From contig CAWJGF010000011.1 in the NCBI GenBank assembly GCA_963842335.1, positions 1 through 64,000 on the forward strand: a stretch of 64,000 nt of DNA, read 5' to 3'. The notes under the pieces were generated by a model. The model did no database searches. It worked only from the letters and a program-made list of their open reading frames with translations, and was not told the origin of the DNA. Source of the stretch: PALSA-600 sp963842335 (GTDB lineage: Bacteria > Actinomycetota > Thermoleophilia > Gaiellales > Gaiellaceae). The position numbers were made by a program, and so were the translations under genes. Within the stretch, counting starts at the first letter, position 1. Each line of letters opens with the position of its first letter. Shown one piece after another: positions 1-7,826 of this stretch.

Positions 1-131
1 CATGGGAGAGTTCCGCCTCTCTCACACGGGCCTCTGGCATGAGAACAGTCACGATCGCGACGCCTCCGAGCAGGAGGGTGCTAGATGGCAAGATCTCGTG
101 ACACACCTTTGAATAGGGGCAGGGGAGCGGT

Positions 132-866
132 GTGCTGGCGATACGGCTGCACGATGACGGTTTGAAGGTTGAGGAGATCGCGACGCCGTCGCCGGATCCG
201 GGCGAGGTGCTGGTGCGCGTGCATGCGGCGGCGATTACGCGTGGCGAGCTGGAGTGGCCGGTCGATCGACTGCCGGCGATTCCGTCTTACGAGCTTTCGG
301 GCGTTGTCGTCGATAGCGGTGACGAGGTCTATGCGCTCACGCCTTTCGATCGCGATGGCGTGGCTGCCGAGTACGCCGTCGTCCCAGCAGATGTGCTTGC
401 ACCGAAGCCCTTGCGGCTGAGCCACGTCGAGGCGGCAGCTCTGCCGATGGGCGGGCTGACCGCCTGGCAAGCACTGTTTGTGCACGGGCGGCTGGCCCGA
501 GGCGAGCGGGTGCTGGTCACGGGCGCCTCGGGCGGGGTTGGGCACATCGCCGTCCAGCTTGCGCGACATGCCGGCGCAACGGTCGTGGAGAGCGGTCCAG
601 TCGATCTTGTCTTCGACACTCGTGGCGGCGACGTCCCCGCGGGCGAGCGCGTGGTCACGATCGCAGAGGAGATGCCGGGCGCGATCTACTTCATCGTCGA
701 ACCCGACCACGAGCAACTGCTGGACTTGGGAACGCTCGCGGACGCAGGCGAGCTTCGCGCGGAGGTCGACTCGGTTTTTCCGCTGACGGAGGCTCGGACG
801 GCGTTCGAGCGAGTCGCGGGCCGCGGGAAGCGTGGCAAGGTCGTGCTCGAGGTTGGCACTGACTAG
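132..866 (+). CDS. MDR-family NAD(P)-dependent oxidoreductase (quinone reductase-like)
   Basis: A 244-residue medium-chain dehydrogenase/reductase, probably reducing quinones or enones with NADPH in the cytosol; the substrate cannot be read. The N-terminal GroES-like half has PDPGEVLVRVHAAAITRGELEW. The Rossmann half starts at VLVTGASGGVGHIAVQLARHAGA (about residue 128). It is shorter than the usual 310-330 residues because the nucleotide-binding domain after the second strand is abbreviated, yet the typical C-terminal end (GKRGKVVLEV) is present. The start is a GTG; there is no clear Shine-Dalgarno. A second MDR gene follows 70 bases later in the same direction. Family assignment is firm; function beyond that is not. 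Confidence 0.85.
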   Translation: MLAIRLHDDGLKVEEIATPSPDPGEVLVRVHAAAITRGELEWPVDRLPAIPSYELSGVVVDSGDEVYALTPFDRDGVAAEYAVVPADVLAPKPLRLSHVEAAALPMGGLTAWQALFVHGRLARGERVLVTGASGGVGHIAVQLARHAGATVVESGPVDLVFDTRGGDVPAGERVVTIAEEMPGAIYFIVEPDHEQLLDLGTLADAGELRAEVDSVFPLTEARTAFERVAGRGKRGKVVLEVGTD

Positions 867-937
867 CCGGCAGGTGCGGCGGTGACCTTTGCCGTGGATG
901 CATCGAACTTCGAGCGTCCCCGGTGAGGCCGCGGGGC

Positions 938-1861
938 ATGCTAGTGGCCGGGGTCAAAGCCCTCGGCGAGCCCGTCGAGATCTTCGAGGTGGACGAGCTT
1001 GCGAGGCCTGCTGCAGGCGAGGTCCTGATCGACGTCGTTGCCGCGGGCATCGGCTACTGGGACGAGCTTGTCAGGATCGGCAGCTGGCAGGTCGGTGGCC
1101 CGGCTCCGATGGCGCTCGGGACGGAGGCGGCCGGGACGGTCGCAGCGGTCGGCTCCGCCGTGTCCGAGTTGCGCGAGGGCGACGAGGTGATGGCACATCC
1201 GCTGCCGCTCCGGCGTCACGGGACGTGGGCGGGGAGGGTGCTCGCGCCGGCGGCGACCGTCGCGTCCCGGCCGCCAGGGGCGTCATGGGAAGCCTGCGGT
1301 GCGTTTCCCATTCCGGCGCTGACCGCGGCTCAGGCGCTCGACGAGGCTCTCGGGATCGAGAGCGGCGGCTGGGTCGTCGTGAACGGGGCCGGCGGAGTGA
1401 CGGGTGGCCTGCTGGTCCAGGTCGGCGTGGCTCGGGGTGCCCGCGTGATCGCGACCGCGAGCCCGAAGAAGGCCGAGCGCATCCGCGGCTATGGCGTGTC
1501 GGAGGTGCTCGACTATCACGGCGACTGGCCTGCGCTCGTTCGCGAGATCACCGGCGGCGGCGCTCCCAAGGCCGTCAACGCCGCCCCCGGGCAGGCGGCC
1601 ACCACGCTGAAGGCGGTCGCCGACGGCGGTCGCCTCGCCACGATCACGGGCGACCCGCCGCAGGAGAAACGGGGCGTCGCCGTAGCCGACGTCTACGTCC
1701 GGCCCGATGGTCGGCAGCTTTCGGCTCTCGCGGAGCTGCTGGGCAACGGCACCCTTAGCGTGCCGATCGCATCCGTCCGTCCGCTCGATCAGGCGGCACA
1801 AGCGCTCCGGGAGGTAGTCGCCGGAGTGGACGGCGCGATCGTCCTGTCACTCCGAGCCTAG
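938..1861 (+). CDS. Zinc-type alcohol dehydrogenase/quinone oxidoreductase family protein
   Basis: Second MDR oxidoreductase, about 307 residues from ATG 938; a GTG at 923 is a possible earlier start. The N-terminal part shows GEVLIDVVAAGIGYWD and the family's ALGTEAAGTVAAVG. The Rossmann fold opens with VVVNGAGGVTGGLLVQVGVA and continues with ARVIATASPKKAERIRGYGV. No catalytic or structural zinc cysteine cluster is visible, so it is probably a zinc-free quinone-reductase-type enzyme. It may be co-transcribed with the upstream MDR gene, and it ends 130 bases before a strong hairpin terminator. Confidence 0.85.
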   Translation: MLVAGVKALGEPVEIFEVDELARPAAGEVLIDVVAAGIGYWDELVRIGSWQVGGPAPMALGTEAAGTVAAVGSAVSELREGDEVMAHPLPLRRHGTWAGRVLAPAATVASRPPGASWEACGAFPIPALTAAQALDEALGIESGGWVVVNGAGGVTGGLLVQVGVARGARVIATASPKKAERIRGYGVSEVLDYHGDWPALVREITGGGAPKAVNAAPGQAATTLKAVADGGRLATITGDPPQEKRGVAVADVYVRPDGRQLSALAELLGNGTLSVPIASVRPLDQAAQALREVVAGVDGAIVLSLRA

Positions 1862-1991
1862 CGTTGCCCTGTGATGGTCGCGCCAACCTGCGGAGCTTCG
1901 GGAGCTCACCGGCGAGAGGGACCCGCACGTCGACGCCGCTCGAGAAGATGCCAATTTGCGGGCTGCTTCGAATCCTCTCGGGGGCTTCACC

Positions 1992-2019
1992 CGAAAGGGC
2001 CGCTCAAGCGGCCCTTTCG
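1992..2019. terminator. Perfect 12-bp hairpin, bidirectional terminator
   Basis: Stem CGAAAGGGCCGC pairs exactly with GCGGCCCTTTCG around a four-base TCAA loop. It sits in the gap between two convergent gene ends (1861 on plus, 2032 on minus), the expected place for a terminator serving both. There is no long T run, but the CCCTTTCGTCGTT side is weakly T-containing. Confidence 0.8.
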
Positions 2020-2031
2020 TCGTTCAAGCCT

Positions 2032-2880
2032 CTACGGCAGGCTGAACTCGCCGCGCGCGACGACCACGGCCGAGCCGCCGACCACGACGCGCTCGATGTT
2101 CTCGGGAGTGCCGTGTGCCTGTGCGTAGAGCGTCGAGGGGCGATTGATCTCGACGCCCTGGCTGATCTCGATCTCCTCACCAAATGCAATGCGTCCGTGC
2201 CGTGCGAGATGAACAGCGAGCGGGCCGGCCGCCGAACCGGTCGCCGCGTCCTCGCTCACGCCATGGTTCGGCGCGAACATGCGCGTCTTCCAGCGCGCGC
2301 CGTCCCGGGCGAAGCAATTCGTCCCGTCGCTCGTCGCGTTGGCAAGCGAGACCAGGTCCGGCTTCAGCGCCGCAACCTCATCGGGCGAGCCGAGCTCGAG
2401 GTAGACGTGCCCGGGGCCGAGGTCGTAGCGCTCGACCGGCAGCCCCGACGACGTCGCGCCGACCGCGGCCAGGATCGCGGCCGCGTTCTCGACGGGCGTC
2501 CAGACGGGAATCGGCTGCTCCATGCGACCGAAGACGATCTTCGGTCCCTCGCGCTCGAGCTCGACCGGGACGACTCCGGCGCCAGTCTCGAGGCGGATCA
2601 CCATTTTCTGAAGCGGGCCGCCGAGCACGAATGCACTGCCCAGCGTCGGATGGCCCGCGAACGGCAACTCGACCGCGGGCGTGAAGATGCGGATGCGGAC
2701 GTCGGCTTCGTCCGACGACGGCGGCAGCACGAACACCGTCTCGGCGAGGTTCATCTCGCGCGCGAGCACCTGCATGGTCACCGAGTCGAGATCGCGCGCG
2801 TCGGTGAACACCGCGAGCTGGTTCCCGGCGAGCGGGACGTCGGTGAAGACGTCGCAGACGACATAGCGGAAGCGGCGCAT
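2032..2880 (-). CDS. PhzF-family isomerase/epimerase
   Basis: A 282-residue PhzF-like protein with the diaminopimelate-epimerase fold. It begins with YVVCDVFTDVPLAGNQLAVF and carries the family's conserved MNLAETVFV, in which the Glu acts as acid/base, then IRIFTPAVELPFAGHPTLG and, near the C-terminus, EDAATGSAAGPLAVHL. Length matches the family. There are no phenazine genes nearby, so this is one of the many PhzF paralogues with unknown substrate rather than a phenazine biosynthesis enzyme. It converges on the MDR pair across a shared hairpin. Confidence 0.92.
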   Translation of the reverse strand: MRRFRYVVCDVFTDVPLAGNQLAVFTDARDLDSVTMQVLAREMNLAETVFVLPPSSDEADVRIRIFTPAVELPFAGHPTLGSAFVLGGPLQKMVIRLETGAGVVPVELEREGPKIVFGRMEQPIPVWTPVENAAAILAAVGATSSGLPVERYDLGPGHVYLELGSPDEVAALKPDLVSLANATSDGTNCFARDGARWKTRMFAPNHGVSEDAATGSAAGPLAVHLARHGRIAFGEEIEISQGVEINRPSTLYAQAHGTPENIERVVVGGSAVVVARGEFSLP

Positions 2881-2919
2881 CCGCTCGACCTTACCTTTGC
2901 CGGCCGTCGAGCCAGCTGC

Positions 2920-3117
2920 CTAGACGCGACCGCGGCGCACGCGCCGAACCTGCAGGGCGTACGCGGGCAGACCGACGATCAGAAACAGGAAGACCAAGCT
3001 CGCCCACGCTGACGGATGCCGGATCTTGTTGTGCTCGGCGTGAAAGAACACTCCTGTGCCGACAGCCGCGGCGACGGCAAAGGCGACGAGGAACTGAGCG
3101 GTCGAGAGGCTCTTCAT
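2920..3117 (-). CDS. Small two-helix membrane protein, unknown function
   Basis: 65 residues starting MKSLSTAQFLVAFAVAAAV. Two hydrophobic segments (about 8-24 and 39-55) are joined by a short polar loop (HAEHNKIRHPSA), with a basic tail (RRVRRGRV), giving a predicted helical hairpin with the positively charged tail inside. It lies 40 bases upstream of phzF on the same strand and could be its first cistron. No family recognised; no clear ribosome site. Confidence 0.55.
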   Translation of the reverse strand: MKSLSTAQFLVAFAVAAAVGTGVFFHAEHNKIRHPSAWASLVFLFLIVGLPAYALQVRRVRRGRV

Positions 3118-3178
3118 GCAAGAGGCAACCTACTTGTGTCAGCCACCAGCCGAGATCACGCTAGTTGGGTGTCAATGC

Positions 3179-3210
3179 TTGACAAGACCGCGTCATTCGG
3201 GGGTGAATAC
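3179..3210 (+). promoter_or_regulatory. Candidate promoter/operator for the amine catabolic genes
   Basis: A TTGACA hexamer (3179-3184) lies about 100 bases before the permease start. Just downstream is an imperfect inverted repeat, GGTGAATACCCATTCATCC (about 3202-3220), the kind of site a local repressor could use. A -10 match (TGAATA) has poor spacing. Weak evidence. Confidence 0.3.
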
Positions 3211-3280
3211 CCATTCATCCAAATGACTGCGTTCGTCAGGTCAGGGGCAATCGGGCGAGCCGACGACGAGGGAGGCAGGC

Positions 3281-4918
3281 ATGAGTAGCGAAACACCGGC
3301 TACGGGCGGTGTGCAGATCACAGACGACGAGAGGACCCTGCACAAGCTCGGCTACACGCAGGAGCTCTTCCGCGCGATGGGAGGGTTCCAGAACTTCGCG
3401 ATCTCGTTCACGATCATCTCGATCCTCGCCGGCTGCCTCACGTCGTACGCGATCGCGTTCCAGAGCGGCGGGCCGATCGCGGTCACGTGGGGCTGGCTGA
3501 TCGTCGGCCTCTTCTCGACGATCATCGCGCTCGCGATGGCCGAGATCGCGTCATCGTTCCCGACTGCCGGCGGCCTCTACTACTGGGCGTCGAAGCTCGG
3601 CAGCCCCGGTTGGGGCTGGACGACCGGCTGGTTCAACCTGATCGGGCAGATCGCCGTAACCGCAGCGATCGGCTACGGGCTGGCGACCTTCGGCACCGCG
3701 CTGTTCGACGACCTGTTCTCGTTCGAGAAGCACACGAACAGCTGGTTCGGGTTCAACTACAACGAGACAGTCTTTGCGCTGTACGTCGTCTTCCTGCTCG
3801 CGGCATGCCTGATCAACGTCTTCGACGTACGGATCACGGCGCTCCTCAACACGGTGTCGGCGTACTGGCACATGGTTGGTGTCGCAGTGATCGTGATCGT
3901 GCTGATCATCGTTCCGAAGCACCATCAGTCGCTGTCGTACGTCTTCGGCGGCAAGGCGAATGCGACCGGCTACGGCAACAACGTGACCGGCTTCCACCAC
4001 GCGGCTTTCTGGCTCGTGTTCGGCCTCGGCTTCCTGATGGCCCAGTACACGATCACGGGGTTCGACGCCTCGGCGCACATGTCGGAGGAGACGCACAAAG
4101 CGTCGCGGATGGCGGCGGTCGGCATGTACATGTCCGTCGTCGTGTCTGTGATCTTCGGCTTCGTCTTGCTCGTGGCCGTGACGTTTGCCGTGCCGAGCAC
4201 ATCGGGGGCGCTCACGAACATCGGCACGGTCGTGCCGTGGATCTGGAAGACATCGATGAGCCAGAACTGGTCAGATGCGCTCCTTGCAATCTGCGTGGTC
4301 GCCCAGTTCTTCTGTCTGACCGCATCGACGACGTCGGCGTCGCGGATGATGTTCGCCTTCTCACGCGACGGAGCCGTGCCCGGCCACACGCTCTGGCGGC
4401 GCGTCTCCAAGCATCGCGTGCCCGTCTATGCGGTGTTCGCAATCGGCATCCTCTCCGGCCTGCTGATGGTCCCGGCGATCTGGAACTACCTCGTCGGCTA
4501 CGCAGCGGGAACTGCGATTGCAGTGATCGGGCTTTACATCGCATTCGTCCTGCCGGTCTTCCTGCGTCTGCGCCTCGGAAGCAAATTCGAGCATGGCGCC
4601 TGGAGCCTTGGCAAGCACTACAAGTGGATCGGCGTCGTCTCGCTCATCTGGGTCGCATTCATCACGGTTCTGTTCAGCTTGCCGCTCTACAAGGACGGGC
4701 TCCCGTGGGAGGCGAACTTCTCGTGGACGCTGACGAACTACACGGTGCTCTGGTTCCTCGGCATCGGCATCGTCGTCGGCGGCTGGTGGCTCCTCTCCGC
4801 CCGCAAGTGGTTCAAGGGGCCTGTGCGGATGGGAAGCGAGGAGGAGCTGGCGCGCCGCGAGGCGCAGCAGGAGGGTGAGTTCCTGCTGCCGGCCGACACG
4901 ACGCTCGGGACCGGCTGA
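3281..4918 (+). CDS. APC-superfamily amino acid/GABA-type permease
   Basis: A 545-residue polytopic transporter of the amino acid-polyamine-organocation superfamily, cytoplasmic membrane. It starts after GAGGGAGG. Hallmarks are the TM1 region FQNFAISFTIISILAGCLTS, the TM2 glycine-rich stretch, EIASSFPTAGGLYYWASKLG, and the TM6 segment ITGFDASAHMSEETHKASRM; the last two are typical of the GABA/choline-type (ACT) branch. About 12 hydrophobic segments are visible. Gene order (glutamine-synthetase-like ligase, then gamma-glutamyl hydrolase) suggests uptake of an amine, polyamine or GABA-like compound; the substrate is inference. Confidence 0.93.
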   Translation: MSSETPATGGVQITDDERTLHKLGYTQELFRAMGGFQNFAISFTIISILAGCLTSYAIAFQSGGPIAVTWGWLIVGLFSTIIALAMAEIASSFPTAGGLYYWASKLGSPGWGWTTGWFNLIGQIAVTAAIGYGLATFGTALFDDLFSFEKHTNSWFGFNYNETVFALYVVFLLAACLINVFDVRITALLNTVSAYWHMVGVAVIVIVLIIVPKHHQSLSYVFGGKANATGYGNNVTGFHHAAFWLVFGLGFLMAQYTITGFDASAHMSEETHKASRMAAVGMYMSVVVSVIFGFVLLVAVTFAVPSTSGALTNIGTVVPWIWKTSMSQNWSDALLAICVVAQFFCLTASTTSASRMMFAFSRDGAVPGHTLWRRVSKHRVPVYAVFAIGILSGLLMVPAIWNYLVGYAAGTAIAVIGLYIAFVLPVFLRLRLGSKFEHGAWSLGKHYKWIGVVSLIWVAFITVLFSLPLYKDGLPWEANFSWTLTNYTVLWFLGIGIVVGGWWLLSARKWFKGPVRMGSEEELARREAQQEGEFLLPADTTLGTG

Positions 4919-4991
4919 CCCGAGCCGCGTCGTCGTCATCATGAGGGGCGTGGCGGCGTAGAGTCGTCACGCCCCGTTTGTTTGGGCGGAC

Positions 4992-6341
4992 ATGGAACCG
5001 CGAGGAGTGATGCAGTTGCTGACGCTCGAGGAGTTGCGAAACGACGAGTCGTTGGACACGGTGATCATGGCGTTCACCGACATGCAGGGGCGGCTGCTCG
5101 GCAAGCGGCTCCACCGCGACTTTTTCCTCGAGCAGGTCGACCACGGGCACGGAACCGAGGGCTGCAACTACCTCCTTGCACTCGACATGGAGATGGAGCC
5201 AGGGGCGGGCTACGAGCTCGCGTCGTGGGAGCGCGGCTACGGCGACTTCGAGCTCTCGCCGGATCTCGCGACGCTGCGGCGCATTCCGTGGCTCGACGCG
5301 ACGGCGCTCGTCCTGTGCGATGTCGCGTGGGGCGACGGATCGCCGGTTCGCCCGTCGCCCCGGCAGGTGCTGCGCGCGCAGGTCGAACGCGCTCGCGCGC
5401 TGGGGTTCGAGGTGATGGTCGGCTCGGAGCTCGAGTTCTACTTGCTGCGCGAGACCTACGAGGAGGCCTACGCGAAGAACTATCGCGATCTCACTCCGTC
5501 CGTCCCGTACATCCTCGACTACCACATCCTGGCGACGAGCTACGACGAGCCGCTGCTGCGTCAGATCCGCAACGGGATGCAGGGAGCCGGCATCCGGGTG
5601 GAGACGTCGAAGGGCGAAGCGTGGCCCGGCCAGCAGGAGATCAACTTCCGCTACTCCGACGCGCTGACGATGGCCGACAACCACGTCATCTACAAGAACG
5701 GCGCGAAGGAAATCGCGTTTCAGAACGGCTGCTCGATCACGTTCATGGCGAAGCCCGACCACAGGTGGATCGGCTCGTCGTGCCACATCCATTCGTCGCT
5801 CTGGCGTGGCGATGAAAGCGCGTTCGCCGGCGAGTCCGACGTGTTCCGCCAGTACCTCGCGGGGCAGATCGCCTGCGGTCGTGAGCTCGCACTCTTCTTC
5901 GCGCCGACGATCAACTCCTACAAACGGTTCGCTGCGGGATCGTGGGCGCCGACGACGCTGGCGTGGGGGCGCGACAACCGCACCTGCGGCTTCCGGATCG
6001 TCGGTGCGGGAGCAGGCATGCGCGTCGAGTCGCGTGTCCCAGGCGGCGACGTCAATCCCTACCTGGCGTTCGCCGCCACGATCGCGGCAGGTCTGCACGG
6101 GCTCGAGAACGAGCTCGAACTGCCACCGGCCCTCGAAGGGAACGCGTACGAGTCGTCAGCCGACCGCTTCCCGTCGGCGCTGCGTGACGCGATCGCCGCG
6201 CTCGACCACGGCTCGATGGCGAGGGCAGCGCTGGGCGAGGATGTCGTCGAGCACTACCTCAACTACGCACGCAACGAGCAGGCGCTCTTCGACAAGGTCG
6301 TCACCTCGTGGGAGCGTGAGCGGTTGTACGAACGTGGGTAA
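4992..6341 (+). CDS. Glutamine synthetase-family ligase (gamma-glutamyl-amine synthetase type)
   Basis: 449 residues of the GlnA fold. ATP/metal motifs are in place: GSELEFYL (144-151), a beta-strand region ending SSCHIHSSLW, PTINSYKRF and NRTCGFRI. It is closer in layout to PuuA/GlnA3-type enzymes that ligate glutamate to amines than to housekeeping GlnA. This is supported by the permease upstream and an overlapping peptidase-C26 gene downstream that would hydrolyse the gamma-glutamyl bond. Start ATG 4992; an ATG at 5010 is an alternative. Reaction inferred: ATP-dependent gamma-glutamylation of an amine or amino acid. Confidence 0.9.
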   Translation: MEPRGVMQLLTLEELRNDESLDTVIMAFTDMQGRLLGKRLHRDFFLEQVDHGHGTEGCNYLLALDMEMEPGAGYELASWERGYGDFELSPDLATLRRIPWLDATALVLCDVAWGDGSPVRPSPRQVLRAQVERARALGFEVMVGSELEFYLLRETYEEAYAKNYRDLTPSVPYILDYHILATSYDEPLLRQIRNGMQGAGIRVETSKGEAWPGQQEINFRYSDALTMADNHVIYKNGAKEIAFQNGCSITFMAKPDHRWIGSSCHIHSSLWRGDESAFAGESDVFRQYLAGQIACGRELALFFAPTINSYKRFAAGSWAPTTLAWGRDNRTCGFRIVGAGAGMRVESRVPGGDVNPYLAFAATIAAGLHGLENELELPPALEGNAYESSADRFPSALRDAIAALDHGSMARAALGEDVVEHYLNYARNEQALFDKVVTSWERERLYERG

Positions 6342-7047
6342 GCCGATCGTCGGCATCACGACGTACCTCACGCGCGCCGCGTTCGGTGCGTGGGACCTCG
6401 ACGCGGCGCTCGTGCCGGCGGCGTATGTGCGCTCGGTCGTGAGCGCGGGGGGCGTCCCGTTGCTCGTGCCACCAGGCGCCGATCCCGACGAGACGATCAA
6501 TGCAGTGGACGGGCTCGTCTTCTCCGGCGGCTCCGATCTCGATCCTGAGCTGTACGGCGAACCGGCGCACGCGGAGACCATCGGGGTGGTGCGCGAGCGC
6601 GACGATTTCGAGCTGGCGCTGATGCGCGCTGCGCTTGCGCGCGATCTACCGCTGCTGGCGATCTGCCGCGGCTCGCAGGTCCTCAACGTCGCGCTCGGCG
6701 GCGACCTGGAGCAGCACGTGCCGGACCGCGTCGCCGCGGACACGCACAAGCAGACGGCGGGCGTGTTCGCAGAGCACGACGTCAAGGTGCTCGACGGCAC
6801 GCAGCTCGCGTCGCTCATCGGCGAAAACAGCAGCGTGAAGTCGCACCACCATCAGGGCTACGGAACGCTCGGAACCGGCCTGCGTGAAGGCGCCCGAGCA
6901 GCCGACGGGACGGTCGAAGCGCTGGAGGACCCATCCCGCCGCTTCACCGTCGGCGTCCTCTGGCATCCCGAAGAGGGCGAAGACCTGGCGCTGTTCGAAG
7001 CCCTGGTCGCCGCAGCCGCGAACTACCGCGCCACGCGCCCTACGTAG
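6334..7047 (+). CDS. Gamma-glutamyl-amine/GABA hydrolase-like class I amidotransferase (peptidase C26)
   Basis: 237 residues from GTG 6334, which overlaps the ligase stop by 8 bases, so the two are translationally coupled. It begins KPIVGITTYL, the family's standard opening. It has DGLVFSGGSDLDPELYG, the nucleophile elbow LLAICRGSQVLNVALGG (Cys in CRGSQ), and the catalytic pair in VGVLWHPEE (His and Glu). It should cleave gamma-glutamyl conjugates made by the upstream ligase, as PuuD does in E. coli. The reading frame is open far upstream inside the ligase; this start is chosen by homology. Confidence 0.9.
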   Translation: MGKPIVGITTYLTRAAFGAWDLDAALVPAAYVRSVVSAGGVPLLVPPGADPDETINAVDGLVFSGGSDLDPELYGEPAHAETIGVVRERDDFELALMRAALARDLPLLAICRGSQVLNVALGGDLEQHVPDRVAADTHKQTAGVFAEHDVKVLDGTQLASLIGENSSVKSHHHQGYGTLGTGLREGARAADGTVEALEDPSRRFTVGVLWHPEEGEDLALFEALVAAAANYRATRPT

Positions 7048-7075
7048 TTCTACGGACATGGCCGCGGCGGGTCGC

Positions 7076-7095
7076 CTTGGTCAGACCAAGTGTGA
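7076..7095. repeat. REP-like palindrome, left flank of RAYT transposase
   Basis: CTTGGTC-A-GACCAAG (7076-7090) is a perfect 7-1-7 palindrome followed by TGTGA. The string GACCAAGTGTGA recurs at 7781-7792 on the other side of the transposase gene. RAYT proteins are known to act on such palindromic units. Confidence 0.6.
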
Positions 7096-7134
7096 AGCAA
7101 GTGAAACGATTGATCCACCGTCACGGACTTGCCG

Positions 7135-7782
7135 ATGTTCTCGGCGTACCGTGATCGAATCGCACCGCTTCGCATCATCGATCCGAACGGGCTGTACCAC
7201 GTCATGTCACGCGGCAACTTTCGCGCAGCGATCTTCTTGGACGAGCATCACTACGCGAAGTACCTCGAGCTCCTGACGCGAGTCGCGAAGCGTCGGGACT
7301 GGTGCGTCCTCGACTGGTGTCTCATCCCGAACCACTACCACCTACTCATTCAGCTGACTGACGATGGTCTCTCGGCCGGGATGCGGGAGCTGAACGGGTG
7401 CTTTTCGCGCTGGAGCAACCTCCAGACTGGCCGCACGCGGACCGGCCATGTCGTGAAGAACCGATTCGGCTCTGTGGAGATCGCCGACGAGGGCCACCTG
7501 TTCGAAGTGATGCGGTACATCCCGAACAATCCCGTCAAGGCAAATCTCGTGCGGCATCCGGAGGATTGGCCCTGGTCGGGCTACCGAGCGACGATTGGCA
7601 TCGAGTATCCCTTTCCGTTTCACCGGCCGGCCGAGCTTCTCAGCTACTTCGGGCCCGTCAGTGGGGAAGCGCTGCGGCGCTACCGCAGCTTCGTCGTCGA
7701 AGAGCAACCTCCGACCGACCGGAATGTGCTCAGCCCTCGCTCGAACCAAGAACATGTCCCGAAGCGGCGGGAAGTGGTCTGA
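7135..7782 (+). CDS. REP-associated tyrosine transposase (RAYT, Y1_Tnp/IS200-like)
   Basis: About 215 residues. It opens with GLYHVMSRGN, shows the HUH metal motif as PNHYHLLIQL and the catalytic tyrosine helix as MRYIPNNPVKANLVRHPEDW, followed by the family's WPWSGYRAT. A single-domain transposase without TnpB. Start ATG 7135; a TTG at 7129 is possible. It splits what looks like one catabolic cluster and lies between two short palindromes sharing 12 bases, the second overlapping its stop codon. RAYTs are usually single-copy, domesticated or slow-moving elements. Confidence 0.92.
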   Translation: MFSAYRDRIAPLRIIDPNGLYHVMSRGNFRAAIFLDEHHYAKYLELLTRVAKRRDWCVLDWCLIPNHYHLLIQLTDDGLSAGMRELNGCFSRWSNLQTGRTRTGHVVKNRFGSVEIADEGHLFEVMRYIPNNPVKANLVRHPEDWPWSGYRATIGIEYPFPFHRPAELLSYFGPVSGEALRRYRSFVVEEQPPTDRNVLSPRSNQEHVPKRREVV

Positions 7783-7792
7783 CCAAGTGTGA
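7775..7792. repeat. REP-like palindrome, right flank of RAYT transposase
   Basis: TGGTC-T-GACCA (7775-7785) continues into AGTGTGA. It shares GACCAAGTGTGA with the left flank and contains the transposase stop codon TGA (7780-7782). Confidence 0.55.
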
Positions 7793-7826
7793 CCCGACTG
7801 CAACGCTGCGTGGTTAGATCGGTGGC

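Noticed and set aside
889..1758. 289-codon frame overlapping the second MDR gene
   Set aside because: Arg/Gly-rich shadow frame; the MDR frame has all family motifs.
7135..7782. Full IS200/IS605 element
   Set aside because: Only a TnpA-like RAYT is present; there is no TnpB and the flanks are REP-like palindromes.
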